Assembly: GCA_028694075.1 (NCBI GenBank) | Contig: JAQUUD010000018.1 | Location: 1 to 20,830 of the forward strand | DNA: 20,830 nucleotides | Origin: Clostridia bacterium | GTDB taxonomy: Bacteria; Bacillota; Clostridia; Christensenellales; UBA1242 | Reading direction: 5' to 3' | Part shown: positions 1 through 7,338 of the stretch, piece by piece | How the letters are laid out: each line of letters opens with the position of its first letter | Numbering within the stretch: position 1 is the stretch's first letter | Notes under the pieces: model-generated | The model's database searches: none | Seen by the model: the letters and a program-made list of their open reading frames with translations, nothing else | What the model was told of the DNA's origin: nothing | Translations under genes and position numbers: made by a program

Positions 1-1150
1 CGCCAGTCACCTATTGACATTCCTTGGTTTCTTGCATATGTTCTAAAACTTGAAATTTGTGTATTTCCTGTCGGAACAACACCAGCATATGACCTTAGTT
101 TACCACCTGTGTAAACTGCTTTAAAAGTTCCACGATAATATGGCGCAATATATTGTGCACCATCAAAGTCACACATTGACAGTTGGATATATTCATTTGT
201 TGCATCTTGCCATCTTTTTATATAATGCCCCGGATAATATGTCATAACATCAACTTGCTCGCCACTTCTTGTTCCAGTCCAAACAAAACCAGATTCAGAA
301 TCACTTAAACGCGCAACAATCTCGCCATCACTAACTCTCATATTTACTATATCAATATCTTTATAAAATTGCAGTGTTCCGCCATAAATGCTAATTGCAT
401 AATCATCTTGAACTGCACCACCAGTGTCGAATTCGCTGACACTTGCATATTGATTAGCACCAGCAATCAAATCTTCATTATCATCAGTTTTTGTCCAAGC
501 GCTTAATGTGGAACTAAGTAAACGACTTACTCCAAAAATTAAAGGAACTTCTAATTTAATTTCAATTCTGATTGTATTCGCATTTAAGCCTGTGGCATTT
601 GTTGACTTAATTTTAAAAGTTAGCAGGCTTTTGGAAGGGCTACCCCCCCCGCAGTTTGGGCGGTTTCGTAATTTGGGTTTGTTACTGTGCTAAATGGGGC
701 GGTTTGTTCGCCTGTGCCAACAAATTCTATATTAGCCCTAAAATAAACACTTTCAGTTGTGCTGTAATTTTCAACATAAACATAAAATTCCATATCGCCG
801 TTAGCATCACATTTTAAGCCATTGCCAGTGCCTAAGGCTTCAAAAGAACTTTTTGTAAGTGCTGTGCCTTGATATGTGTCCAAAACCAAAGCAGAGAAGT
901 CTGTATCAAAATCGGTTTCTGTTTCAGTGTTAACTGTTGGGCTATCTTGATAAAATTGCCCCGCACTGCTACTGTCAGTAGCCAAATAAACTTTGGCGGT
1001 GACCGCTGAGTCAAACGAAACGCTGACGCTTAACCCAACTTTTTCGGTGCTTAGAATTGCCCAAGCCGCCCCAATCATAACCGTTAAAGTTATAATCAAA
1101 GCGGTCCCCTTTGCAATCAATTTTTGCACCCTTTTATTTAACATAAACAT
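1..1150 (-). pseudogene. Secreted surface-type protein, frame broken at a G8 tract (putative phase-variable gene, OFF; partial at left edge)
   Basis: The ATG at 1150 follows AAGGAGGA at 7 nt. The product opens with a basic N-terminus and one hydrophobic segment (about residues 10-32, ending GAAWAIL), a signal peptide or anchor somewhat like TasA/camelysin-type leaders. A Ser/Thr/Val-rich, probably beta-strand region follows. At 643-650 the minus strand has eight G; as sequenced, translation continues through VALPKAC and stops at 620 (176 aa). In the neighbouring frame there is no stop from the tract to base 1 (about 215 codons: GSPSKSLLTF through ARNQGMSIGDW). A tract of nine (or six) G would fuse both halves into one protein of more than 390 aa. 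The distal part is rich in Tyr, Gly and Thr, with an SYAGVVPTG...FRTYARNQG stretch that I only loosely associate with phage or surface receptor-binding segments. Function is unknown. A sequencing or assembly miscount of the homopolymer is the alternative. Confidence 0.75.
643..650 (-). repeat. G8 homopolymer (slipped-strand contingency tract)
   Basis: Eight C on the plus strand, read as eight G in the minus-strand gene. G homopolymers of this length are very unlikely by chance in an AT-rich genome. The tract sits exactly where the reading frame changes between two long open frames. Confidence 0.85.
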
Positions 1151-1157
1151 TTTTAAA

Positions 1158-1165
1158 TCCTCCTT
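1158..1165 (-). promoter_or_regulatory. Strong ribosome binding site of the G8-tract surface gene
   Basis: The minus strand reads AAGGAGGA, 7 nt before the ATG at 1150. It supports ATG 1150 over the second in-frame ATG at 1144 and shows that the upstream half is a genuinely translated gene. Confidence 0.75.
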
Positions 1166-1206
1166 ATTTTTATAAAATGTTATAGTATGTATTACTAGTT
1201 AAATTA

Positions 1207-1235
1207 ATAATAAACTATTATTTTGTAAAAGTCAA
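1207..1235 (-). promoter_or_regulatory. Sigma-A-type promoter of the surface gene
   Basis: On the minus strand TTGACT (1230-1235), 17 bp, TATTAT (1207-1212). The predicted start is near 1200, giving a leader of about 50 nt. An imperfect TAGTA-N5-TACTA inverted repeat (1183-1197) lies at the start of the transcript. Confidence 0.75.
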
Positions 1236-1475
1236 CTAAAATTAAAAAATTTTCTTTAAACTTAGCAAATAATTTATTATAAATATAATTAGTATTACTT
1301 AATATATTTATAATATACCAATTAATTTTAAATGTCAATTAAAATACCAAAAAATTTTAAAATATTTATTCGGTCTTTATTAGTTTTCAAATTTTTAAAC
1401 AAATTATTAAACATATTTTAATTAAATAAATTGGAATGGTATTAGGAAATTATTTAAAAAATAAGAAAATATAAG
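1236..1475. other. AT-rich intergenic stretch, no gene seen
   Basis: Part of the 527-bp gap between the surface gene and tRNA-Tyr. It is A/T homopolymer-rich with no start-SD combination and no convincing stem-loop. I see nothing further in it apart from the flanking promoters. Confidence 0.6.
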
Positions 1476-1504
1476 TTGACAGCAGGGGTATAATATGATA
1501 AAAT
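1476..1504 (+). promoter_or_regulatory. Promoter reading toward tRNA-Tyr
   Basis: TTGACA at 1476-1481, 17-bp spacer, TAAAAT at 1499-1504 preceded by TGA (extended -10). The predicted start is near 1511, so the tRNA-Tyr precursor would carry a 5' leader of about 167 nt. The TATAAT at 1489 is only 7 bp from the -35 and is not the functional -10 for it. Confidence 0.5.
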
Positions 1505-1677
1505 AACTAAGCAAGAAAAAGAAAAATCATAAAAATTTTTGTCAGTCGAATTAAATCAAATGAAAACGAAAATAATTATTATATTGTATTTGTTTGCATT
1601 GTAAGTAGATACGCAGTTTGCCTAAATGAATCATAATAAAACAAAAATCATTAATAATTTTTTTTCTTAAATGCTCA

Positions 1678-1762
1678 GGGAAAGTTGCAGAGTGGTCAAA
1701 TGCAACGGACTGTAAATCCGTCGCCTCCGGCTTCGATGGTTCGAATCCGTCCTTTCCCACCA
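1678..1762 (+). tRNA. tRNA-Tyr (anticodon GTA)
   Basis: Acceptor stem GGGAAAG (1678-1684) pairs with CTTTCCC (1752-1758), followed by A and an encoded CCA. The anticodon stem ACGGA/TCCGT encloses CTGTAAA, anticodon GTA. A long variable arm (class II) and a GATGG-TTCGAAT-CCGTC T-arm complete the fold. Reverse-strand open frames over it are artefacts. Confidence 0.97.
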
Positions 1763-1772
1763 ATTCTAAAAC

Positions 1773-1820
1773 TGGCTGAAATGCTTTATTCATAAGGCTT
1801 TCAGCCAATTTTTTATTTTT
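1773..1820 (+). terminator. Intrinsic terminator after tRNA-Tyr
   Basis: TGGCTGAAA (1773-1781) pairs with TTTCAGCCA (1799-1807). A further CTT/AAG pairing beyond a 2-nt mismatch continues the stem. A T-rich tail (T6, A, T5) follows. It begins 11 nt after the CCA end. Confidence 0.85.
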
Positions 1821-2153
1821 CTGATAAAAATTGAAAAAGTTCAAAAAAAGCCCCCATTTACGAAAATTTTTTGTATCATTTTTTTTAATGTCATTGCATC
1901 AAATATATGGGTTAAAGTGAGAATTATTCAGTCTTAATTTTTGCTGAATTTGGTCGCAGATTTTTTTGCTTAAATTAATAAGAATTTATTCGAAGGCTTT
2001 ATTGTTTTTGACATCATAATTTTGTTATTTTAGTTTAGCGTAAACAAATTAACTTGAATTCAAAACCCTAACAAAAGATTTAGTTGTGGAATGGGTGAAA
2101 CTGTAGGATTTTTAATAAAAATAAACTTAGAAAAATCAAAAATCAAACTTTGA
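1821..2153. other. Intergenic gap before proS
   Basis: AT-rich, with no gene. I looked for a T-box leader because proS genes of Bacillota often carry one. The only G-rich stretch (around 2085-2105) does not match the conserved T-box antiterminator, and the proS promoter lies downstream of it. Confidence 0.55.
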
Positions 2154-2182
2154 TTGACCTACATAACAAATAGTCGTATAAT
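2154..2182 (+). promoter_or_regulatory. proS promoter
   Basis: TTGACC (2154-2159), 17 bp, TATAAT (2177-2182). The start is expected near 2189, only about 17 nt before the ATG at 2206. That leaves no room for a leader riboswitch. Confidence 0.85.
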
Positions 2183-2205
2183 AATAAATAAATTTAGGAG
2201 TGAAT

Positions 2206-3630
2206 ATGAAAAATAAAGCTATTACAAGCAGGGACATAGACTTTGCTCAATGGTATACAGATGTTGTTAAAGCGGCAAAGCTTGCGGATTATTCAAATGT
2301 GAAAGGTTTTGTGATATTAGAACCAAACGGCTATGCATTATGGGAAAAAATGCAAAGCATTTTAGATAAAAAATTAAAAGAAACTGGACATCAAAATGTA
2401 TATTTGCCACTTTTAATACCAGAATCATTATTTGCCAAGGAAAGCGAAATGATTGAAGGTTTTGCTCCTGAAGTGGCGTGGGTTACATCTGGTGGGCAAT
2501 CCAAATTAGAAGAACGTTTAATGATACGCCCAACAAGCGAGGCTCTGTTTAGTGATTATTATGCAAGCAAAGTCAGTTCCTATCGCGACCTTCCAAAACT
2601 TTATAATCAATGGGCAAATGTGGTAAGATGGGAAAAAGAAACTCGACCGTTTTTAAGAACTAGAGAATTTTTGTGGCAAGAAGGTCATACAATTCATGAA
2701 ACCGCAGAAGAAGCAAAAGAAGAAACATTAAAAATGCTTAATATATATAAAAATTTTTTTGAAGAATATCTTGCAATTCCAGTTGTAACAGGAAGAAAAA
2801 CTGAAAGAGAGAAGTTTGCAGGTGCTGAATATACATACACAGTTGAAGCTCTTATGTATAACGGTGTGGCGTTGCAGTCTGCAACCAGTCATTATTTTGG
2901 GCAAAAATTTTCAAAGGCGTTTGGCATTAAATTTACAAACAGAAACAGCGAAGATGAATTCGCATATCAAACATCGTGGGGCGCAACAACGCGTATGATT
3001 GGTGGTCTGATTATGGTTCATAGTGATGATAATGGGTTGATTTTACCGCCCAAAATAGCACCAAGACAAGTTGTTATTGTTCCGATTGGCGAAGATAATC
3101 AAGTTAAGGAAACGTCAATGGGAATTTTAAAAAAATTAACAGAGAACGGGATAATTGCATTCCTTGATGATTCAAAAAAATCCCCCGGATTTAAATTTGC
3201 CGAACACGAAGTAAATGGAATTCCTATAAGAATTGAAATTGGTGCAAGGGATTTGCAAAATAATATAATCACCTTAGCCAGAAGAGATACAAGAGAAAAA
3301 ATCAATATTTCAAAAGATTGCGATGTTGTCAATGAAGTTAATAGTTTAATGAATGATATTCAAAATAATTTATTTGCTAAGGCAAAAGAACGATATCAAA
3401 AACAAACATATGAATGTCATAATTTGGAAGAAGTGAAAGAAGTTATAGAAACACACCCCGGCTTTATTAAAGCAATGTGGTGTGGTGATGAGGCTTGCGA
3501 ATTGAAAATGAAAGAAATTAAAGGCATTAAGTCGCGTTGCATATTAGAAAATTGTGAACATATAAGCACCAAATGCGTTGCTTGCAATAAAAAAGCGAAA
3601 CAACTTGTTTTATGGGGCATTCAATATTAA
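2206..3630 (+). CDS. proS: Prolyl-tRNA synthetase, short archaeal/eukaryote-like type
   Basis: Class II aminoacyl-tRNA synthetase charging tRNA-Pro with proline in the cytoplasm, 474 aa. The core has the class II motif 2 region typical of ProRS (ANVVRWEKETRPFLRTREF then WQEGHT, about residues 140-165) and an HSDDNGLILPP motif 3 region. The HGTP-type anticodon domain follows (APRQVVIVPIGEDN), then a C-terminal Cys-rich zinc-binding-type module (CGDEAC...C...CVAC) ending in Tyr. The roughly 180-residue editing insertion of standard bacterial ProRS is absent, and the length fits the archaeal-type family. A GTG at 2200 is in frame but overlaps the TTTAGGAG ribosome binding site (2193-2200), so ATG 2206, 5 nt downstream, is the better start. 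The gene is monocistronic and converges on the helicase gene. Confidence 0.96.
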   Translation: MKNKAITSRDIDFAQWYTDVVKAAKLADYSNVKGFVILEPNGYALWEKMQSILDKKLKETGHQNVYLPLLIPESLFAKESEMIEGFAPEVAWVTSGGQSKLEERLMIRPTSEALFSDYYASKVSSYRDLPKLYNQWANVVRWEKETRPFLRTREFLWQEGHTIHETAEEAKEETLKMLNIYKNFFEEYLAIPVVTGRKTEREKFAGAEYTYTVEALMYNGVALQSATSHYFGQKFSKAFGIKFTNRNSEDEFAYQTSWGATTRMIGGLIMVHSDDNGLILPPKIAPRQVVIVPIGEDNQVKETSMGILKKLTENGIIAFLDDSKKSPGFKFAEHEVNGIPIRIEIGARDLQNNIITLARRDTREKINISKDCDVVNEVNSLMNDIQNNLFAKAKERYQKQTYECHNLEEVKEVIETHPGFIKAMWCGDEACELKMKEIKGIKSRCILENCEHISTKCVACNKKAKQLVLWGIQY

Positions 3631-3926
3631 TTTTGATTGGATTAAATAAAGTTGTTGGTTGAGAATTTTAGTTATGATAAAAATAGCGGAGCATACGCTA
3701 TTATGACATTACTTGCGTTAAAACTTTTAATAAGTAATCAAATTTTAATAAAAGAAGACTTAAATAACAATTAATTAAAAATTAAAAATTTTGACCGCCA
3801 GTGAATTTTTTGTGCGAAATAGAAATTACAATTAAATTTAACACAATTTTAATTTTTTTTTAAAAGAAAAATTTGAATTAAAAAAGCCAAGAAATATTAT
3901 ATCAAACAGAATTTATAAAAATAATA
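3631..3926. other. Convergent intergenic spacer
   Basis: About 300 bp, AT-rich, with no gene. It holds a 7-bp stem-loop (AATAGCG 3682-3688 / CGCTATT 3696-3702) without a T-run, so it is not a standard terminator. Termination of proS probably uses the hairpin at 3927-3962. Confidence 0.5.
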
Positions 3927-3962
3927 AAAAAAAGTGTTGTGAATTGATACAACACTTTTTTT
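3927..3962. terminator. Bidirectional intrinsic terminator between proS and the helicase gene
   Basis: The arms AAAAAAAGTGTTGT (3927-3940) and ACAACACTTTTTTT (3949-3962) pair perfectly around an 8-nt loop. The A-run and T-run make it active on both strands. It lies 50 bp after the helicase stop and 297 bp after the proS stop, suiting both convergent genes. Confidence 0.9.
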
Positions 3963-4011
3963 AACTACTATCAAATCATTTATTTTTTTTAAAAAAATAT
4001 CACAATTCGCA

Positions 4012-5625
4012 TTATTTTTTAAATTTTTTAAAAGTTTTATTTGGCTCATATGATTTTTTCTTTTCAAAAGTTCTTTCTTTGCCAAATGGTTTCTTTCTAT
4101 CAAAAGCATCATCTTTGTCATATGACTTTCTTTTATCAAAAGAACCTTCCTTATCAAATGGTTTTTTTCTCTCAAAAGAACTATCTTTACCGTAAGGTTT
4201 TTTTCTCTCAAAAGAACCGTCCTTGCTATATGATTTTTTCCTATCAAAAGAAGAAAATTCTTCTTTATAAGAACGTTTTTTATTAAAATCATTTTCTACA
4301 TTATCATTTGATTTATATTCTCTTTTCGATTTTTGATAAGGTTTTCTTTTTTCATCAGTATCTTTCTTAAAGCCTTCAAATTTTCCACTATCTTTTCTTC
4401 TTGAAAAGGAATTTTTGTTGCTATAATCAGTTTTAGGTCTTCTTCCAGAAAATCTTCTCCCTGTTTGACCTTCTTTTGATGATTCTTGCGGAATGGACAT
4501 ATCGTAAGCGTTTCTAATAAGAGTCAGTGGAGTTATGCTGGATTTTGTTTCAGCTTCTATTTGTTTAAGTTCTTGCATTTGTTGTTTTGTTGTGATTAAT
4601 GTGATTGCAGTGCCACTTTTGCCAGCCCGTGCAGTTCTTCCAATTCTATGTAAAAAATATTCTTTATCTTTTGGCAAATCATAATTTATAACATATTCAA
4701 TATCTTTTACATCAATCCCTCTTGCCGCAACATCACTTGCGATAAGAATCCTTGCAGTTCCAGCTTTAAAACTATCAAAAACTTTTTTCCTTTGACTTTG
4801 TTTTAAATCGCCATGAATGCAGACCGCTTTATATGAATTTTGAACAAGAGTGGTAGCCAATTTATCAACCATTGCTTTCGTATTGCAAAAAATCAATATC
4901 AATTTATCTTTTTTTGTTTCCAAAATTTCAAGAAGGGCATCGCTCTTTTTAAGCCTATTAACAAAGGCATAAGATTGATTAATATTAGCCAAACTCTTGT
5001 TTGCTTGCCCGATTTCAACTTTAACAGGATTTATCAAGAAATCCTCTGCTATTTGTTTAATTCTTTCAGGGAATGTTGCACTGAATAAAAGAGTTTGCTT
5101 TGTTTTTGGTGTCGAATGCAATATTTTTTCAATATCCTCTTTGAATCCCATATTAAGCATTTCATCTGCCTCATCTAAAACAACTCTTTTAATATATTGC
5201 AATTTTAAAGTTCTTCTTCTAATATGGTCAAGCAATCTTCCGGGCGTGCCTATAATAATTTGAGGCCCTCTCTTCAATGCTTTAATTTGACCTTCCATAT
5301 TTATTCCACCGAAAATTGGAAGAGTTTTTATATTCTCCATTCGTCCTGTGATTTTTTTAAATTCTTCATATACTTGTGATGCAAGTTCTCTAGTGGGGCA
5401 TACAATCAAAGTTTCAGGAAAAATTATATCAAGGGTTGTTTTCTCAATAAGCGGTAAAGCATATGCAAAAGTCTTGCCACTTCCTGTTTGGCTTCTTACA
5501 ACAACATCTTTATCATCTAGTATTAAAGGCATTACTTTTTCTTGTACTTCTGTCGTACCTTCAAAATTTAAAGCCTCGATTGCCTTTAAGATCTTTGGAT
5601 TTAAGTTAAATTCGTTAAATTTCAT
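4012..5625 (-). CDS. DEAD-box ATP-dependent RNA helicase with repetitive basic tail
   Basis: RNA helicase of the CshA/DeaD group (537 aa), acting on structured RNA in ribosome assembly, mRNA decay or cold adaptation. All family motifs are present: Q-motif region (GTTEVQEKVMP), SQTGSGKT, PTRELA, GTPGR, DEAD (VLDEADEML), SAT (LLFSATFP), the HGDLKQSQR region, ASDVAARGIDV and HRIGRTARAG, ending near residue 360. The remaining 180 residues are Lys/Arg/Ser-rich and disordered, and they finish with six 12-residue repeats. The start is ATG 5625 because GAGGAGA lies 11 nt upstream. A 63-nt in-frame extension to 5688 would run through the leader hairpin and has no ribosome binding site. The gene is monocistronic, with its own promoter, leader attenuator and terminator. 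Confidence 0.96.
   Translation of the reverse strand: MKFNEFNLNPKILKAIEALNFEGTTEVQEKVMPLILDDKDVVVRSQTGSGKTFAYALPLIEKTTLDIIFPETLIVCPTRELASQVYEEFKKITGRMENIKTLPIFGGINMEGQIKALKRGPQIIIGTPGRLLDHIRRRTLKLQYIKRVVLDEADEMLNMGFKEDIEKILHSTPKTKQTLLFSATFPERIKQIAEDFLINPVKVEIGQANKSLANINQSYAFVNRLKKSDALLEILETKKDKLILIFCNTKAMVDKLATTLVQNSYKAVCIHGDLKQSQRKKVFDSFKAGTARILIASDVAARGIDVKDIEYVINYDLPKDKEYFLHRIGRTARAGKSGTAITLITTKQQMQELKQIEAETKSSITPLTLIRNAYDMSIPQESSKEGQTGRRFSGRRPKTDYSNKNSFSRRKDSGKFEGFKKDTDEKRKPYQKSKREYKSNDNVENDFNKKRSYKEEFSSFDRKKSYSKDGSFERKKPYGKDSSFERKKPFDKEGSFDKRKSYDKDDAFDRKKPFGKERTFEKKKSYEPNKTFKKFKK
4036..4251 (-). repeat. Six tandem 36-bp repeats encoding 12-residue SFxRKKxYxKDx units
   Basis: Residues 459-530 of the helicase are six exact-length units: SFDRKKSYSKDG, SFERKKPYGKDS, SFERKKPFDKEG, SFDKRKSYDKDD, AFDRKKPFGKER and TFEKKKSYEPNK, followed by TFKKFKK. 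Charge pattern and aromatic spacing are conserved while the codons drift. This fits an RNA-binding disordered tail that grows by unit duplication. Confidence 0.9.
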
Positions 5626-5662
5626 ATTATTATTATCTCCTCTTTTTTTAAAAATACTTATT

Positions 5663-5700
5663 AAAAAAACAAAACGCCAATCAATCAAGCGTTTTGTTTT
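5663..5700 (-). terminator. Terminator-like attenuator hairpin in the helicase leader
   Basis: On the minus strand AAAACAAAACGC pairs over 12 bp with GCGTTTTGTTTT across an 11-nt loop (TTGATTGATTG), and T's continue (T7 in all). It lies between the helicase promoter (5728-5756) and its ATG (5625), about 20 nt into the transcript, so it can terminate the helicase's own mRNA. The adjacent GTTTTTGC just upstream could pair with the 5' arm as an alternative fold. The trigger is unknown; cold or RNA-structure sensing is a guess from the gene family. Confidence 0.75.
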
Positions 5701-5727
5701 GCAAAAACATCTAATTAAAATTACTAT

Positions 5728-5756
5728 ATTATAAACCGATTATATAAAAAAGTCAA
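5728..5756 (-). promoter_or_regulatory. Promoter of the DEAD-box helicase gene
   Basis: On the minus strand TTGACT (5751-5756), 17 bp, TATAAT (5728-5733). The start is expected near 5721, giving a 5' leader of about 96 nt that contains the hairpin at 5663-5700. Confidence 0.85.
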
Positions 5757-5961
5757 TATAAATTAAAATTATATAATATTCAACATAAAAATTAACAAAA
5801 ACCAGCTTTGTTAATTAAACTTCGATTTGTTTTTGATTTATTCGATAATATGCTGAACTTGATTCAGATAAAATAAAAAAACAAATAAATCATATATTGA
5901 TATATAAAAATGACCCCTTTTCTAAGTATTTTTTTGAATATTTGGATAAATCGATAAAAAC

Positions 5962-6006
5962 AAAAAACGCTGAATGCCTTTGTTTGTAAGGTTTCCAGCG
6001 TTTTGT
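5962..6006 (-). terminator. Intrinsic terminator of tRNA-Val
   Basis: On the minus strand AAAACGCTG pairs with CAGCGTTTT, with CCTT/AAGG pairing further in. A run of T follows. It starts within about 5 nt of the tRNA CCA end. Confidence 0.85.
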
Positions 6007-6008
6007 TT

Positions 6009-6084
6009 TGGTGGGAATTATAGGACTCGAACCTATGACCCTCTGCTTGTAAGGCAGGTACTCTACCAACTGAGCTAAACTCCC
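6009..6084 (-). tRNA. tRNA-Val (anticodon TAC)
   Basis: Acceptor GGGAGTT/AATTCCC with one G-T pair, then A and an encoded CCA. The D-arm is AGCTCAGTTGGTAGAGT. The anticodon loop CTTACAA gives TAC, as in known bacterial tRNA-Val(TAC), and the T-arm carries GGTTCGAGTCC. It is 76 nt including CCA. Open frames across it are spurious. Confidence 0.97.
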
Positions 6085-6095
6085 AAGATAAAATA

Positions 6096-6124
6096 AATAT
6101 ATCATATTTTTGCGATAATGTCAA
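6096..6124 (-). promoter_or_regulatory. tRNA-Val promoter
   Basis: On the minus strand TTGACA (6119-6124), 17 bp, TATATT (6096-6101). The start is expected near 6089, leaving only about 5 nt of leader before the mature tRNA. Confidence 0.88.
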
Positions 6125-6281
6125 TTACTTTTTATTATTTATTATGTAAAAAAATTTTTATAGTTTTATAAATATTTACATTAAGGTTACTGATATTTGA
6201 ATGCAGAGAAAATATGCCAAACAGGTATACTTTTATGGTACTCATTAGTTTTTATTTAAACAAAAATCTGATTTTGATTAT

Positions 6282-6835
6282 GACCGCTCGCTTAGCCCGT
6301 TTGACTGTTGCTTAGCCCGTTTGGCTCGCTTGACCGCTTGCTTAGCCCGTTTGACTGTTGCTTAGCCCGTTTGGCTCGCTTGACCGCTTGCTTAGCCCGT
6401 TTGACTGTTGCTTTGTCCGTTTGGCTCGCTAGTCCGCTTGCTTAGCCCGTTTGACTGTTGCTTAGCCCGGTTTGGCTCGCTTGTCCGCTCGCTTTGTCCG
6501 TTTGGCTCGCTAGTCCGCTTGCTTAGCCCGTTTGGTTGTTGCTTAGCCCGTTTGGCTCGCTAGTTCCGCTCGCTTTGTCCGTTTGACTGTTGCTTAGCCC
6601 GTTTGGCTCGCTAGTCCGCTTGCTTAGCCCGTTTGACTGTTGCTTAGCCCGTTTGGCTCGCTAGTTCCGCTCGCTTTGTCCGTTTGACTGTTGCTTTGTC
6701 CGTTTGGTTCGCTAGTCCGCTCGCTTTGTCCGTTTGACTGTTGCTTTGTCCGTTTGGTTCGCTAGTCCGCTCGCTTTGTCCGTTTGACTGTTGCTTAGCC
6801 CGTTTGGCTCGCTTGTCCGCTCGCTTTGTCCGTTT
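6282..6835. repeat. GC-rich minisatellite, about eleven 50-bp units
   Basis: Units begin near 6282, 6332, 6382, 6432, 6483 (short, 30 bp), 6513 and so on to 6835, with a partial last unit. The plus-strand consensus is five 10-bp blocks: GCTTAGCCCG, TTTGACTGTT, GCTTAGCCCG, TTTGGCTCGC, TTGTCCGCTC. Variants swap TTAGCCC with TTTGTCC. Each unit is about 56% G+C in an otherwise AT-rich region and carries only 2-3 A on the plus strand. The short unit lacks exactly two blocks (20 bp), and one unit has a single inserted G. Fifty is not a multiple of three and stops recur, so it does not encode a protein repeat. Units are contiguous with no unique spacers, so it is not CRISPR. It lies between the tRNA-Val promoter and the end of the DUF1540-like gene. 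Confidence 0.95.
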
Positions 6836-6945
6836 AAATGACATAACGTCCCGTTCCAGCGTCCTGCTCATTCCGTGTGATTAAATCAACTTGTTTAGGG
6901 AAGGGGATATGAAAATTTTATTTTTGGTCGTAAAAATTTTAAATA

Positions 6946-7254
6946 CTAATTTTTTAAAAAAGTTACACAAATAGGCTTTTCATCAAGGCTGTTTACTGTG
7001 ATGCCGTTGGCCTTGCAATAACCATTATGATTAAACAAGCAATTCGCCTTGCATAATAAGTTTAAATCTTTCACGATTCTTTGTTTGCCATATACTGGCG
7101 TTCGTTTCGGCAAGGTTTTGCTATAATCAGGTTTTTGTTCGGCGATAGGTTCGTGTGTTGCACACGTAATTTTCTTGTCTATCAAAATGCCTTTTGCCTG
7201 ACAAACATAGTTTTTGTTATATTTGCATTCGGTTTTTCTACATACTAAATCCAT
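6946..7254 (-). CDS. Small Cys-rich protein with two DUF1540-like modules
   Basis: 102 aa and soluble. It contains two similar Cys modules: VCRKTECKYNKNYVCQAKGI...C (residues 4-31) and LCKANCLFNHNGYCKANGI...C (about 67-96). Each has C-x(3-4)-C-x-(Y/F)-N-x(4)-C-x-A-x-G-I followed by a last Cys, as in the DUF1540 family of small, probably metal-binding proteins common in Clostridia. Role unknown. No Shine-Dalgarno sequence precedes the ATG at 7254. It reads toward the 50-bp repeat array and follows comF on the same strand with an 84-bp gap. Confidence 0.75.
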   Translation of the reverse strand: MDLVCRKTECKYNKNYVCQAKGILIDKKITCATHEPIAEQKPDYSKTLPKRTPVYGKQRIVKDLNLLCKANCLFNHNGYCKANGITVNSLDEKPICVTFLKN

Positions 7255-7338
7255 AAAATAATTATTAGCATATTTGCTATTTTTATACTTTTCCTCGTGG
7301 GCTTACTTGAAAAAAATAAGAAAAAAATAAAAAATTAA

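Noticed and set aside
508..693. 61-aa plus-strand open frame over the C8 tract
   Set aside because: Antisense to the surface gene, with no ribosome binding site and no coding-like pattern.
1476..1494. TTGACA with TATAAT 7 bp downstream as a promoter pair
   Set aside because: The spacing is far too short. The same -35 pairs with TAAAAT at 17 bp instead.
1551..1844. 97-aa minus-strand open frame
   Set aside because: It runs antisense through tRNA-Tyr and its terminator. The GFEPSKPEATDLQSVA-type peptide is a well-known tRNA translation artefact.
1821..2205. T-box riboswitch controlling proS
   Set aside because: The conserved antiterminator sequence is absent, and the promoter at 2154-2182 leaves a leader of only about 17 nt.
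3897..4292. 131-aa minus-strand frame rich in Lys and Leu
   Set aside because: Out-of-frame shadow of the repetitive helicase tail; it also crosses the terminator.
5626..5688. 21-residue N-terminal extension of the helicase
   Set aside because: It would be translated through the leader hairpin without a ribosome binding site, whereas ATG 5625 has GAGGAGA upstream and matches family N-termini.
5864..6124. 86-aa and 71-aa minus-strand open frames
   Set aside because: They read through tRNA-Val, its promoter and terminator; no ribosome binding site.
6282..6835. CRISPR array
   Set aside because: Units are contiguous and near-identical over the full 50 bp with no unique spacers, and no cas genes are present.
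6644..6871. 75-aa Lys/Arg-rich open frame on the minus strand across the 50-bp array
   Set aside because: The unit length is not a multiple of three, the frame soon stops, there is no ribosome binding site, and the composition simply reflects the repeat.
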